64,000 nucleotides of DNA from Pseudodesulfovibrio thermohalotolerans (GCF_021353295.2 NZ_CP120635.1:1344001-1408000); one strand, 5' to 3'. Positions 54,278 to 61,907 are shown, numbered from the stretch's first letter. A program made the numbers and translations. Notes: generated from the sequence alone by a model not told the origin.

Positions 54278-54371
54278 GGAGAAGTGGCCGAGCTGGCTGA
54301 AGGCGCACGCCTGCTAAGCGTGTTATGGGCGTAAAACTCATACGAGGGTTCAAATCCCTCCTTCTCCGCCA
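54278..54371 (+). tRNA. tRNA-Ser (anticodon GCT)
   Basis: Acceptor GGAGAAG/CTTCTCC, anticodon stem CACGC/GCGTG around CTGCTAA (anticodon GCT), long variable arm, T arm with GGTTCAAATCC, encoded GCCA end; 94 nt. The integrase gene behind it marks the 3' end as a likely attachment site. Confidence 0.96.
54345..54371. other. Probable attachment site at the tRNA-Ser 3' end
   Basis: The T arm and acceptor 3' part, which remain intact, are the usual core of integrases next to a tRNA. No second copy of this core was noticed up to 64000, so the exact ends are unknown. Confidence 0.5.
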
Positions 54372-54377
54372 GAAATC

Positions 54378-54411
54378 AAGGGGTTACAGTGAAAACTGTA
54401 ACCCCTTTTTC
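54378..54411 (+). terminator. Terminator after tRNA-Ser
   Basis: AAGGGGTTACAGT, loop GAAA, complement, TTTTTC. Perfect 13-bp stem 7 bp after the tRNA. Confidence 0.93.
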
Positions 54412-54490
54412 TGTGTAACAAAGGGGCCAAAAACAAAAAGTGTGGGACAAAGTGTGAACATTTTTCCGGGAAACACATTTTGTAGGCCAT

Positions 54491-54513
54491 AAAAAAGACC
54501 CCCGAAGGGGCCT
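54491..54513 (-). terminator. Integrase terminator with TTCG loop
   Basis: Minus strand AGGCCCC, tetraloop TTCG, GGGGTCT, then TTTTT. Three other hairpins of this type end minus-strand units of the element. Confidence 0.85.
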
Positions 54514-54538
54514 GTTTGGAGCGGATCTGGTTGAGCCG

Positions 54539-55720
54539 TTATTTGACGACTTTGAGGTATTTCGGCTTCCGAGGTCCGTTTTTTGATATTTCCTCCAGCT
54601 TGTTGGCAACACCCTCGTCCACCCGCATCTTCTCCAGGTAGATCTTGGTTGTGGACGGCCGCTGATGATCAAGCATTTTGCCGATTCTTTCCTCGGGGAC
54701 TTCGGCATTGTCGAGCATGTGTGACCCCCAATGCCGCAGGGCATGACCGGTCACGTGTTCGATTTCGATCTTGAGGCGCTTTTCAAGCCGCTTCTTGATG
54801 TTAGTGAACAGGTGCTTGATGAGCGATGCGTTGCGCTGATACCGGTTCCCGGACAGGGGGTTGACGAATACGAACGGGCTGTCGGTTTCCCGTTCCCGGA
54901 ACCGGCGCTTGAGGATCTCGTATACCGTGTCGTTGAGGTGTATCCAGACCGTGGTTATTGTTCCGTCCCGCTTCCCATGTTTGAATCCGGCTTTTCGTTC
55001 CGTCAGCTTGACGTTCGTCCATTCCAGCGTCCTGATGCTCCTCCCGCGCTGGATCGTGTTGCACATGATCTCGATGTAGTCCGACTCGTCACCGGGACTG
55101 GCCTCGCCACGGTACAGCTGCACCGTTTCATACGTCGGCACGGGCCGGGAGTATTCTTCCACGGTGAACGGCTTGATGTCACGGGTCGGGTTGTCGATGT
55201 ATTGCTTTGTCCGCCTGATCCCGTCCATCAGCCCCCTGGTGATGGCGTGGGTCCACACAGCACCGATCTCCCGGCAATGCCGGTTGCCGGTTTTGTTGGA
55301 ACACCCCTCCTGCGCAGAGGCGTGATACATATAGCGCTCGATCAGCGGTGACGGGACATCATCAAGTTCCGCGTCGATGCCGTCAGGGTGGTGCTGTGCG
55401 AGAAATTCAAGGAATCGAGCATAGATTCCGACCTTCCCACCATACGTCCCTTTCCCCCACCTCGGCTTACCCCAGTCAAGGTAATCGTTTGATGCGCTTA
55501 AGAAGGTTATGCGGGTCGCCCTCTCCGCTTCCAGTGCTTCCAGCTCCCGCATCCGGAGGATTTCCGTCTCCTTCTCGTTCGCCCACTCCTTCGCTTCCCT
55601 TACGGTCGCAAACCCTTGCTTGCTTGCAAGTTTCGTTCGGCCTTCTCGGAGCCATGCGCGGTACACGATGCCCCGTTTCTTGGTCTTGACCCTTTCCGTG
55701 TCTAGCGTGAATCTCGCCAT
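54539..55720 (-). CDS. int: Tyrosine recombinase / phage-type integrase
   Basis: 393 residues. An N-terminal AP2-like arm domain (about 1-60, MARFTLDTERVKTKKRG), a core-binding helical domain (about 65-180) and the catalytic domain. The first Arg lies in CNTIQRGRSIRTLEW near residue 235; HALRHW near 340 gives the H-x-x-R; LDH near 367 and the nucleophile Tyr in STTKIYLEKM near 377. It should integrate and, with a directionality factor, excise the element at tRNA-Ser. GGAGG lies about 12 bp before the ATG. Confidence 0.93.
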   Translation of the reverse strand: MARFTLDTERVKTKKRGIVYRAWLREGRTKLASKQGFATVREAKEWANEKETEILRMRELEALEAERATRITFLSASNDYLDWGKPRWGKGTYGGKVGIYARFLEFLAQHHPDGIDAELDDVPSPLIERYMYHASAQEGCSNKTGNRHCREIGAVWTHAITRGLMDGIRRTKQYIDNPTRDIKPFTVEEYSRPVPTYETVQLYRGEASPGDESDYIEIMCNTIQRGRSIRTLEWTNVKLTERKAGFKHGKRDGTITTVWIHLNDTVYEILKRRFRERETDSPFVFVNPLSGNRYQRNASLIKHLFTNIKKRLEKRLKIEIEHVTGHALRHWGSHMLDNAEVPEERIGKMLDHQRPSTTKIYLEKMRVDEGVANKLEEISKNGPRKPKYLKVVK

Positions 55721-56027
55721 AGTTAACCCCGTTCCTCCCTATAAGATACGCTTCAACATCTTCCGGGCAGAACAACGCAGACCTCAGCGTCCTTCCGCTC
55801 GTCATGAACGTGTGCGGCCATGTCTGCCAGATATTACCCCGCCTGATCATGGCTTTGGTTACACCCTTCAAATGGTCCCTCAACAATGTGTCGACGTCAA
55901 CGAGCACTCCCTGCAATCCCCCAATTTCGTCGTTAGTCAAACAGCCACGGGAAATCGTACCACGCCGATTCGGCAAATCAACAACTATTTCAACAAGTTG
56001 ACGATTCCTTGTTTTTGCATTACGCAT
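55476..56027 (-). CDS. HTH-like reading frame overlapping integrase, possible excisionase
   Basis: Reading from the ATG at 56027 the frame runs 183 codons and ends inside the integrase. The stretch about residues 40-95 (LVDVDTLLRDHLKGVTKAMI ... FCPEDVEAYLI) resembles the winged-helix of excisionase/AlpA-like proteins. Beyond 55720 the frame is simply the integrase in another phase and looks non-native. Either a frameshift removed a stop close to the integrase start (a TAA lies in the +1 phase just before its ATG) or the similarity is fortuitous. No good ribosome site. Confidence 0.35.
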   Translation of the reverse strand: MRNAKTRNRQLVEIVVDLPNRRGTISRGCLTNDEIGGLQGVLVDVDTLLRDHLKGVTKAMIRRGNIWQTWPHTFMTSGRTLRSALFCPEDVEAYLIGRNGVNYGEIHARHGKGQDQETGHRVPRMAPRRPNETCKQARVCDRKGSEGVGEREGDGNPPDAGAGSTGSGEGDPHNLLKRIKRLP

Positions 56028-56060
56028 AAACGTATTGAAATAAGTGTATATTTTAAGATT

Positions 56061-56110
56061 GTGCAAAAAATTGCATCAAAAAAAAGTTTCGCGATGTGCA
56101 GATTTTGCAC
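56061..56110. promoter_or_regulatory. Two operator-like dyads upstream of the integrase unit
   Basis: GTGCAAAAAATTGCAT (56061-56076) and GTGCAGATTTTGCAC (56096-56110), starts 35 bp apart, both TGCA...TGCA dyads in an AT-rich stretch. Suited as binding sites for a regulator of excision. Confidence 0.4.
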
Positions 56111-56257
56111 CGCATGGCGCAAAAAAAGTGGAAGCCGGCGGCCTGTTTCCAGGGATGTTCCGCGGCTTCCGGGAGGTGAGATGAGAATGGGTGGGGACAT
56201 GGCCCCAAGGAATCCAATCCTCGCTCGTCGAAATATCCAGAGTCAAGTTTTCGCGGG

Positions 56258-56295
56258 AAAAAGATTTAAAAAGATGAAGGCCCCGAAAGGGACCT
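56258..56295 (-). terminator. Terminator after the 68-residue gene
   Basis: Minus strand AGGTCCC, loop TTTC, GGGGCCT, then TCATCTTTTT. The tail CATCTTTTTAAATCTTTTT is nearly repeated at 61410-61428. Confidence 0.65.
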
Positions 56296-56311
56296 CCTGT
56301 TGCTGGTGAAA

Positions 56312-56518
56312 TCAGATCTCGCCCCTGGCCCTGGCCATCTCATCGGCCTCGGCCTCTGCAAGGTCGAACATTGAATAATGGATTTCCCTGTTCAACGGGC
56401 CGCCTGATCCACGGTCTTCCCTGAGACGGGCGGAGACAGATACGTCGATCTCGTAGAGCAGGGCGGCGGTTTCAGCGTCGTCGTATTCTGTGGTGGTGTC
56501 GTCGAGGTAGTCGATCAT
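56312..56518 (-). CDS. Small acidic hypothetical protein
   Basis: 68 residues, MIDYLDDTTTEYDDAETAALLYEI at its start, Asp/Glu-rich. GGAGGCAACGGC before the ATG is an excellent ribosome site, and the start overlaps (ATGA) the stop of a remnant frame that I take as the 3' end of the broken nuclease gene. No family recognised. Confidence 0.6.
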   Translation of the reverse strand: MIDYLDDTTTEYDDAETAALLYEIDVSVSARLREDRGSGGPLNREIHYSMFDLAEAEADEMARARGEI

Positions 56519-56673
56519 GCCGTTGCCTCCAGTAGATTTGAAGGGGAGGACAGACGGGGGACGGGGACGGTGTAGGCTCCTCGGAACGTGCCGGCTGACT
56601 CAGTGGTGGCAGGGAGGTCAGACTCGTGGCAGACGCCGACGATTGTGGCGATGAAGTGTAGTGGTTCATACTT
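56515..56673 (-). pseudogene. 3' remnant of the IS-interrupted nuclease gene
   Basis: 53 codons open from the IS edge to a TGA that overlaps the next ATG. The reading KYEPLHFIATIVGVC...ESDLP...YTVPVPRLSS has normal codon bias (C-rich third positions) and no start or ribosome site, so it needs an upstream part. The frame joins that of the gene at 57845-58402 if the IS starts after a GATC copy (see findings). Confidence 0.55.
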
Positions 56674-57848
56674 GATCTGACAGTCTGTCCCTTTTGACGG
56701 GCCGCAATTGTCAGATTAATTCAGCTTTGAAACGTATTCCGTCCAGAGCTGCTTTCCTTCGAGCATAGTTGCCATGGGCGTCCTCCCGCAACACATTTTC
56801 CCCTGATGCGATCGTGTTGTACTCGGCAATCCATGCGTCAAGATCAGCCTGTAAAGAATCCAATGAAGGATAGAGTTTGCGCCGGAAGGTCACACGGTAG
56901 AATTCGTCCAGAATAGTTTTGTGGAATCGTTCGCAGATGCCGTTGGTTTGCGGATGTCTGGCCTTCGTTTTAGTATGCTCGATGCCGCACACGCCGAGAA
57001 AAAGCTCGTAGTCGTGCTTCTCTACGTTGCCGCAGTATTCCGTCCCCCTATCCGTCAACATCCGCAGGATGCCCATGCCTTGCTCCTCAAAGAATGGCAG
57101 GACTTTGTCATTGAGCATGTCTGCGGCAGTGATCGGCGTCTTGGTCGTGTACAACTTGGCCGCTGCCCATTTTGAATACGTGTCGACGAAGGTTTGCTGG
57201 TAAATGCGGCCAACGCCTTTGATCGTGCCGACGTAGAACGTATCTTGGCTCCCAAGATATCCTGGATGTGCTGTCTCGATCTCGCCGTGAGCAAGATCGT
57301 CGTCGTTCTTTTTTTCAAGCGCCTGCACCTGGGCTTCAGTCAGAATCATTCCCGATTCTGCGGAGAGCTTTTCCAATGCTCGCAAACGCAGCTTGAAGTT
57401 GTGCAACTCGTGTCGAAGCCAGATCGACCGCACGCCGGAAGGCGAGACAAACGTCCCGAGCTTGCGGAGTTCATTGCTGGCTCTGGTTTGTCCGTAGGCG
57501 GGAAAGTCGGTGGCATATGCAACTACAGCATCTTCGATGGCCGAATCGACCCTGTTCTTCAGATTCGGCTTGCGCCGATTCTTGTCGAGCAAGGCCTCAA
57601 CTCCGCCATCCTCCTTGGCTGCCTGGTATCGGTAAAAGGTGTCTCGGGAAAAACCCATAAGCTTACAAGCCTTCGAGACATTACCAAGTTCTTCCGCCAG
57701 ATTGAGCAGGCCGACCTTGTGTTTTATGACGTTGTGATTGAAATTGGACATGAGGTTCTCCTTTGAGCACAGGGCTCAGTTTGATGGTCTTCAACATTTC
57801 CATCAAAAGGGAGAACCTCTCGATTTTCAAGAGGAACTGTCAGATCAA
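56672..57848 (-). mobile_element. IS481-type insertion sequence
   Basis: A transposase gene flanked by 13-bp perfect inverted repeats TTGATCTGACAGT (56672-56684) and its complement (57836-57848). If the repeat begins at TGACAGT, GATC on both sides would be a 4-bp target duplication. Inside, TCTCCCTTTTGATGG at the right and TGTCCCTTTTGACGG at the left are similar in inverted orientation. About 1.17 kb, of normal size for IS481. Confidence 0.8.
56711..57751 (-). CDS. IS481 family transposase
   Basis: 346 residues. N-terminal helix-turn-helix (about 15-60, NVSKACKLMGFSRDTFYRYQ) and second HTH-like part, then the rve-type DDE core: D in TFVDTYSKWAAAK near 190, D in LTDRGTEYCGN near 235 and E in NGICERFHKTILDEFY near 273. 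The frame appears whole, so the element may still be active. The gene ends 26 bp from the left inverted repeat. Confidence 0.93.
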   Translation of the reverse strand: MSNFNHNVIKHKVGLLNLAEELGNVSKACKLMGFSRDTFYRYQAAKEDGGVEALLDKNRRKPNLKNRVDSAIEDAVVAYATDFPAYGQTRASNELRKLGTFVSPSGVRSIWLRHELHNFKLRLRALEKLSAESGMILTEAQVQALEKKNDDDLAHGEIETAHPGYLGSQDTFYVGTIKGVGRIYQQTFVDTYSKWAAAKLYTTKTPITAADMLNDKVLPFFEEQGMGILRMLTDRGTEYCGNVEKHDYELFLGVCGIEHTKTKARHPQTNGICERFHKTILDEFYRVTFRRKLYPSLDSLQADLDAWIAEYNTIASGENVLREDAHGNYARRKAALDGIRFKAELI

Positions 57849-58273
57849 ATCGAAACTACTTCAGAGAAGTGATCGTATCCGATCTTGTCTGCCAGGATCA
57901 TGACGTAAGTCGTGTCGGTGTGTCGTTCGTGCGGCCTGACGGCGAGTCGGAACTTCTCCGGGGCGGCGTTCTTTGCGAACCTGAGCGTCGTTTTGAAGTC
58001 GACTTTGACCGCCCCGGCAACGGCATCGACACCGCCGTCTCCCCTGTATTTGTCTGCGTTCCTGACCTTACGCTCCGTGCAATATCGGGCCATTCCGGCT
58101 ACGGGGCCATGGAGATAGATTTGCCCGGCAGCCTCGCCGATCTGTCCGGCAAGGTTCGAGCGGAACTTGCTTGTCTGTTTTCCGTTGCCGTCCTTGATCT
58201 TAGAGGCGGTATCCAGGGTGCATTCCCTGGCGTTTTCTGCTATCAACTCGGCCGCTGTTCCGGTGAACTCCAC
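57845..58273 (-). pseudogene. PD-(D/E)XK-like nuclease gene, truncated by the IS
   Basis: 142 residues from a GTG; the stop TGA is made in the IS end. The pattern GQIGEAAGQIYL, then GDGGVDAVAGAVKVDFKTT (residues about 78-96) is that of PD-(D/E)XK nucleases, with D-x-x-x-D and D-x-K. Its distal strand and C-terminal part seem to lie on the other side of the IS. The frame is also open upstream of the GTG to an amber codon at 58403. Whether it was a phage endonuclease or a resolvase cannot be said. Confidence 0.55.
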
Positions 58274-58402
58274 GACGGTCCGTCCGGAGTCGTCTGTGCT
58301 GACCTGGATTTCGTTGTTGCTGATAAGTTGGGCTGGTAATGTGGCGCGGGAGGCCTTGGCCTTGGCTACAGCCTCCTCGACGGTGCGGCCCTTGTCGATG
58401 AC
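58274..58402 (-). other. Open in-frame stretch between amber codon and nuclease GTG
   Basis: 43 codons, VIDKGRTVEEAVAKAKAS..., same phase as the genes on both sides, protein-like, but without ATG/GTG/TTG at its head. It may be the true N-terminal part of the nuclease gene with the start lost. Confidence 0.45.
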
Positions 58403-58681
58403 CTAGCCGTTGCAGACGTCTATCACGTCTGATTCCAACGACGACTTGACCGGAGCTATATCGTCGCCGCTGACCCTAACCCTGACAGTGTTCAGCGCCC
58501 TGGTCTCGACCAGGCAGTCGTGTCCGAGCCGCATCAGCTCCCTGGCGATCCCGTCGGCCTCGCCCCTGTCTTCGTAGATGCCGGCGCATCCGTCGATGGT
58601 GCCGCCGTTGGTCGTCATGACAACGTGGACTTCACGTCCTTCCCCAGCCGATCTTCTTCCTTCTTCCGTTCTTGTGTGCAT
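58403..58681 (-). CDS. Small hypothetical protein
   Basis: 92 residues; ATG at 58681 with GGAGGAGC at good distance, preferred over a TTG four codons upstream. The centre VVMTTNGGTIDGCAGIYED and GEADGIARELMRLGHDCLVE looks like a small alpha/beta fold common in phage genes. It ends in an amber codon, after which the same frame goes on into the nuclease gene. No family recognised. Confidence 0.65.
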   Translation of the reverse strand: MHTRTEEGRRSAGEGREVHVVMTTNGGTIDGCAGIYEDRGEADGIARELMRLGHDCLVETRALNTVRVRVSGDDIAPVKSSLESDVIDVCNG

Positions 58682-58783
58682 TCGCTCCTCCAAGAGCTAT
58701 GCACACGGGCCTCCACGACGCCTCCTTGGGGGACCCTGCGGCACTGTTTCCGCAGTGGCCCCCCGTCGCCGTGTGTCGTTCTG

Positions 58784-59167
58784 TTAGTGAATCAGTTCGT
58801 CGATCAACTCAATTCCGATTGCCGCGCCAGTTGCCACGAGAAGTTCTCTCGTGTGTCTGTAGACAGCTCGTTTAACGTCGTCGGCGGCGGCCGGGATCAG
58901 GGCGTCAATCACATACGGCAGATACGCCGTGACCATTGCGCTGATCTCGTCGTTGCACCGCTCCCCGGTCATCCCGTCGTACGCAGACAGCGAGACGATC
59001 TGGCTATCGATGTGCGCCAGCACAGCCGCGAACGCGCAGATAGCGTCCCACGTGTCCGTTGCGGCCTTGACCTCGCCGCTCTGATCGACGAGCAGGTACC
59101 GTCCGGCGTAGCCGGTCGCGTCGAGCGACAGGCCGTCATCTGTCTTGATAATTCTCTTTGACCCCAT
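58784..59167 (-). CDS. Hypothetical protein
   Basis: 127 residues, starting MGSKRIIKTDDGLSLD, with GGAG and a run of A before the ATG. Helical C-terminal half, Ala-rich, ends IGIELIDELIH. No membrane segment of full length, no motif known to me. It is followed after 100 bp by the next small gene and belongs to the minus-strand series of the element. Confidence 0.65.
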   Translation of the reverse strand: MGSKRIIKTDDGLSLDATGYAGRYLLVDQSGEVKAATDTWDAICAFAAVLAHIDSQIVSLSAYDGMTGERCNDEISAMVTAYLPYVIDALIPAAADDVKRAVYRHTRELLVATGAAIGIELIDELIH

Positions 59168-59426
59168 TTTTTTCTCCTTCCTCGTTGCGGCTTTTCCGGT
59201 CGCCAGGCCAACCCCTTGGCCCAGGCGCTGTCGCCATCATGAGTTGATTGGACACCCTCGAAATCCAGAAAGTCAATGGCGTAACATCAAGAAATTGCTT
59301 GATAAAGCGCTGTTTCAAGTGGTCGTCAACATGGCGCACGTAAAACCCGGTGAGCGCCATGGGTTTTCCGCCGGTGACACGCCGAAAAAAGACGTGCCAC
59401 CGGCGGTTTTGAGCGGATTTTTGGGC
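59168..59426. other. Intergenic stretch with hairpin
   Basis: No convincing gene. A hairpin, CCGCCGGTG (59368-59376) with CACCGGCGG (59398-59406), stands 20 bp after the 82-residue gene; no U run on the minus strand. One short frame without start (LDFEGVQSTHDGDSAWAKG, about 59200-59270, minus) looks protein-like and may be a gene remnant. Confidence 0.4.
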
Positions 59427-59675
59427 TTAGAAGGGCGGATCGCTGGGATCCATGTACGGCAACGGGCCGATCAGCTCGGGCTCGGGGCAGGTCAGGTCGC
59501 AGCGCCACAGGGGCCGTCCACATTTGCCGATGGCGTACAGGTCGCCGTAGCCGCCGACAATGTGGAGCGGGAGCAGCTTGTCGTATTCGTACCACCCGAC
59601 ACGTCGGCGGATATCGCGAAGGTCGTTGAGGTCGGGGTGGACGGCGATGCCGTTCTGTGTAGAGCGCCTAGTCAT
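59427..59675 (-). CDS. Small hypothetical protein
   Basis: 82 residues from MTRRSTQNGIAVHPDLNDL at 59675. It overlaps the end of the upstream gene by 8 bp, a sign of coupling. The centre has W, Y and three Cys (GKCGRPLWRCDLTC), which might form a small metal site. The longer upstream frame is the other phase of the preceding gene. Not recognised. Confidence 0.55.
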   Translation of the reverse strand: MTRRSTQNGIAVHPDLNDLRDIRRRVGWYEYDKLLPLHIVGGYGDLYAIGKCGRPLWRCDLTCPEPELIGPLPYMDPSDPPF

Positions 59676-60345
59676 CGGACACCCCCATGGAGCAGAGTAG
59701 GGATGTCTGTCCTGCGTTCGGACAACGCTTACGCGTGGCCGTGCGTGGCCGGGGATAGTTTGCCGAGTTTCTGTCGCATGGGGCGGTGAAGTCGAAGTAG
59801 CCGGCATCATACAAGACGCGCCGCGCCTCGTCTTCGGTAAGCCAAACGCCGTTGGCAACCGTGTCGGGCCGACCCTGGGCGAAACCGTGTATGAACCAGT
59901 TCCCGTCGCTGACTCCTACATATGCACCAGCGAGCAGGATGCAGTCGGCAGACCTGACGAGCGCATTGCGCTTGGTCCTGAACAGCCTTTTTCCGGTTTT
60001 GTAGATGACTGGAGCACGGCGGGACTTTTTTTGGGAGTCGCAAGGAGCGAACTCGTCGAACGCCGGCAGCAGGTCGATGAACATTTCGGGCGTAATGTCC
60101 ATCTCGATGTCGATGATTCCGCTGCTTGTCTCGACGCAACCGGACAAAATCACGTTTTCGGCACCGAAGACAACTTCAGCACCAGCAAGGAGATTTCCGC
60201 CAAGCTGCTCGACGAAGATCTTGTCCTTGGTGTGTTCGATGCGCTTCACGACCCCGTATTTGAAGAGAGGGTGAAGTCGTTCGCAGTAGTTGATGTTTTT
60301 AGTTATTTCGCCATTGCCGTTCTTGATGGTGCGGTCCTTTCCCAC
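59668..60345 (-). CDS. Hypothetical protein
   Basis: 225 residues from a GTG at 60345 with AAGGAGCG before it. First third is basic, RIEHTKDKIFVEQLGG; centre acidic with DIEMDITPEMFIDLLPAFDEF; then VIYKTGKRLFRTKRNALVRSADC. Near residue 165 FIHGFAQGRPDTVANGVWLTEDEARRVLY (a W-L-T-x-x-E-A-x-x-V/L motif frequently found in small phage proteins). No known family. Two sigma-70-like promoters lie upstream. Confidence 0.65.
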   Translation of the reverse strand: MGKDRTIKNGNGEITKNINYCERLHPLFKYGVVKRIEHTKDKIFVEQLGGNLLAGAEVVFGAENVILSGCVETSSGIIDIEMDITPEMFIDLLPAFDEFAPCDSQKKSRRAPVIYKTGKRLFRTKRNALVRSADCILLAGAYVGVSDGNWFIHGFAQGRPDTVANGVWLTEDEARRVLYDAGYFDFTAPCDRNSANYPRPRTATRKRCPNAGQTSLLCSMGVSDD

Positions 60346-60676
60346 ACTCGCTCCTTGACGTACAGACACCCTGTATTAGGTGCAGCCTTCTCGACAGATT
60401 CTCGATCCGGGATTTTCGAAACATATAGCGGACAACCTCTTTATTGTCAAGAAAAATATTTGTCGGAGTCTTTCATAATCGCTCACTCTCTAGTGCATGT
60501 CAATATAAAAAGGCATGATAAAAGCACACCGGTTAAAGTGGGCCTCCTTACACTTTCTTTTAATAATAGTGATAATCATTTACGTGCGTTATGACATTTT
60601 GCAGACAAAATGAAAGACCCCCGAGGGGGTCTTGTGGCCTGTAAGCGTGGTGGTGTTCCGCCGCTCCCAGGTAGTT
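60346..60676 (-). promoter_or_regulatory. Tandem promoters and upstream terminator region
   Basis: Minus strand TTGACA-17-GATTAT (60475-60503) and TTGACA-17-TATATG (60422-60450), in series before the gene at 60345. The part from 60504 to 60610 is AT-rich, with no gene that I trust. Position 60614-60633 holds a terminator for the gene further upstream. Confidence 0.7.
60614..60633 (-). terminator. Terminator of the membrane protein gene
   Basis: AAGACCCCC-GA-GGGGGTCTT; on the minus strand followed by TCATTTTG. 9-bp stem with a minimal loop (effectively 8 bp with a 4-nt loop). Confidence 0.75.
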
Positions 60677-61246
60677 CTATGATCTCGCGCTGATCCCAAA
60701 AAGGATACGGCGCTCCATAGGCCGCCGCACAAAATGTCCGGCCATAATCGCCAGCGGAAGCACGACACAAGCCGCAGCCGCCAGCGCGATCTCCTGCCCG
60801 TTCCCGGCCCCTGTCAGCCGGTCTGCCAACAAGATCGAGATGAACAGCGTCCCGCAGACAACAACATCTAACACTGTCGCCGCGATGACACGATCAAGCG
60901 CCATCTTGCGATACGCCCCCAACGGGCGAGTCGCATTCGGCATCCGCTCGAAGATCAGCTTATCGACATTTCGCTGGGCTGCCAGGATCTTGAGCGACAG
61001 TTTGCCGCTGGCGACCATCCCGGTCAGGGCGAACCCGAGGATCCACCAGCCATTCTTCGTCGTCTCCGGTTCGATGTACGCCGCGATAGCGACGCACAGG
61101 GCCTTGACGACGTATGACATGACGAGCGCCATATTCCAATTCTGATACGTGACCCGATCCTTCAGTACCGCCTCGGGTGCGACATTGACGTGTTCAGGGC
61201 TTCCGACGACACTGCACAGCCATGCGGTCAACTTCTCCAAACTCAT
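60677..61246 (-). CDS. Predicted membrane protein
   Basis: 189 residues with about four transmembrane helices: near 37-57, 67-87, 120-142 and 150-172, and an N-terminal cytosolic part of 35 residues. A basic loop (MPNATRPLGAYRKMALDR) lies between helices 2 and 3. No holin or transporter motif identified, although a small multi-helix protein in a phage-like element could be a holin or superinfection factor. Own promoter at 61298-61327 and own terminator. Confidence 0.65.
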   Translation of the reverse strand: MSLEKLTAWLCSVVGSPEHVNVAPEAVLKDRVTYQNWNMALVMSYVVKALCVAIAAYIEPETTKNGWWILGFALTGMVASGKLSLKILAAQRNVDKLIFERMPNATRPLGAYRKMALDRVIAATVLDVVVCGTLFISILLADRLTGAGNGQEIALAAAACVVLPLAIMAGHFVRRPMERRILFGISARS

Positions 61247-61297
61247 TTTTCAACATTTCTGTTTCTGTTATCCAAAAAACTGTCTCTGTATGATCAA

Positions 61298-61327
61298 GTT
61301 ATATTCGTCGCGATTCCAGGAAAGCAA
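61298..61327 (-). promoter_or_regulatory. Sigma-70-like promoter of the membrane protein gene
   Basis: Minus strand TTGCTT (61322-61327), 18 bp, TATAAC (61298-61303), about 50 bp before the gene start. Confidence 0.55.
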
Positions 61328-61409
61328 GTTTTCATAACGTCTTGCGGCAAATGTGCGCAGTCGAAAGCCCCTGGCGCTCACCGGGTTTTGTTGGCGGCAA
61401 AAAAAGATG

Positions 61410-61509
61410 AAAAAGTTTTAAAAAGATGGGGCGTGGAAGGTTGAAAATGTGGCGTTGGAATGGCAGTTGGAACGAGGAGTAGAGCCCCTGGAAGGGGCCT
61501 TGGGTGGGT
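61410..61509 (-). terminator. Weak hairpin and T-rich tail after the 126-residue gene
   Basis: Minus strand GGCCCC, TTCCA, GGGGCT (61493-61509), no immediate U run; T-rich CATCTTTTTAAAACTTTTT follows at 61410-61428, 18 of 19 bases as at 56258-56276. Confidence 0.45.
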
Positions 61510-61526
61510 GTTGTTGGGTGGACGGA

Positions 61527-61907
61527 CTACTTGAGGCGGCCATGATCTCCAGTCATCAGGGGGGATCTGGACAGGACAAGGGCCAGGAGATTCGATGCGG
61601 CGGCGGCACCGCCGGCGACGGCGACGAGGAGTCCATTACCGTCGGTGACTGCCGACAATGTTGCGGCCAAGGCCGTGAACGTCGTTGCCGTGGCCATGGC
61701 GGAGGTGGTCGCTGGGACAACCCTGGGGACGAACCAGTGGCCGAAAATTGCCCAAACGTATGCGGCGGCGACAATGGCCGCCGGGACCATGGCTAGGGCG
61801 ATGGAGGTCTCGGAGCCTGGGGTTAGAGTCAGCCGGTACAAGCCGATCAAGACGGCGGCGATGGCCAGGGCCGCCAGGGCGGCGATGCGGAGTCGTGCTG
61901 TTCCCAT
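61527..61907 (-). CDS. Small predicted membrane protein
   Basis: 126 residues, MGTARLRIAALAALAIAAVL at its start, about four hydrophobic helices (8-25, 37-58, 70-88, 92-112), Ala-rich. GGGAGG precedes the ATG, which shares one base with the stop of the preceding gene (TAATG). No domain recognised; function open. Confidence 0.65.
   Translation of the reverse strand: MGTARLRIAALAALAIAAVLIGLYRLTLTPGSETSIALAMVPAAIVAAAYVWAIFGHWFVPRVVPATTSAMATATTFTALAATLSAVTDGNGLLVAVAGGAAAASNLLALVLSRSPLMTGDHGRLK

Noticed and set aside
56238..56253. Promoter at AGAGTCAAGTTTTCG, like that at 63550
   Set aside because: TTGACT is present on the minus strand but no -10 box lies at 16-18 bp.
59136..59360. 74-codon frame before the 127-residue gene
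   Set aside because: No ribosome site and non-protein-like composition.
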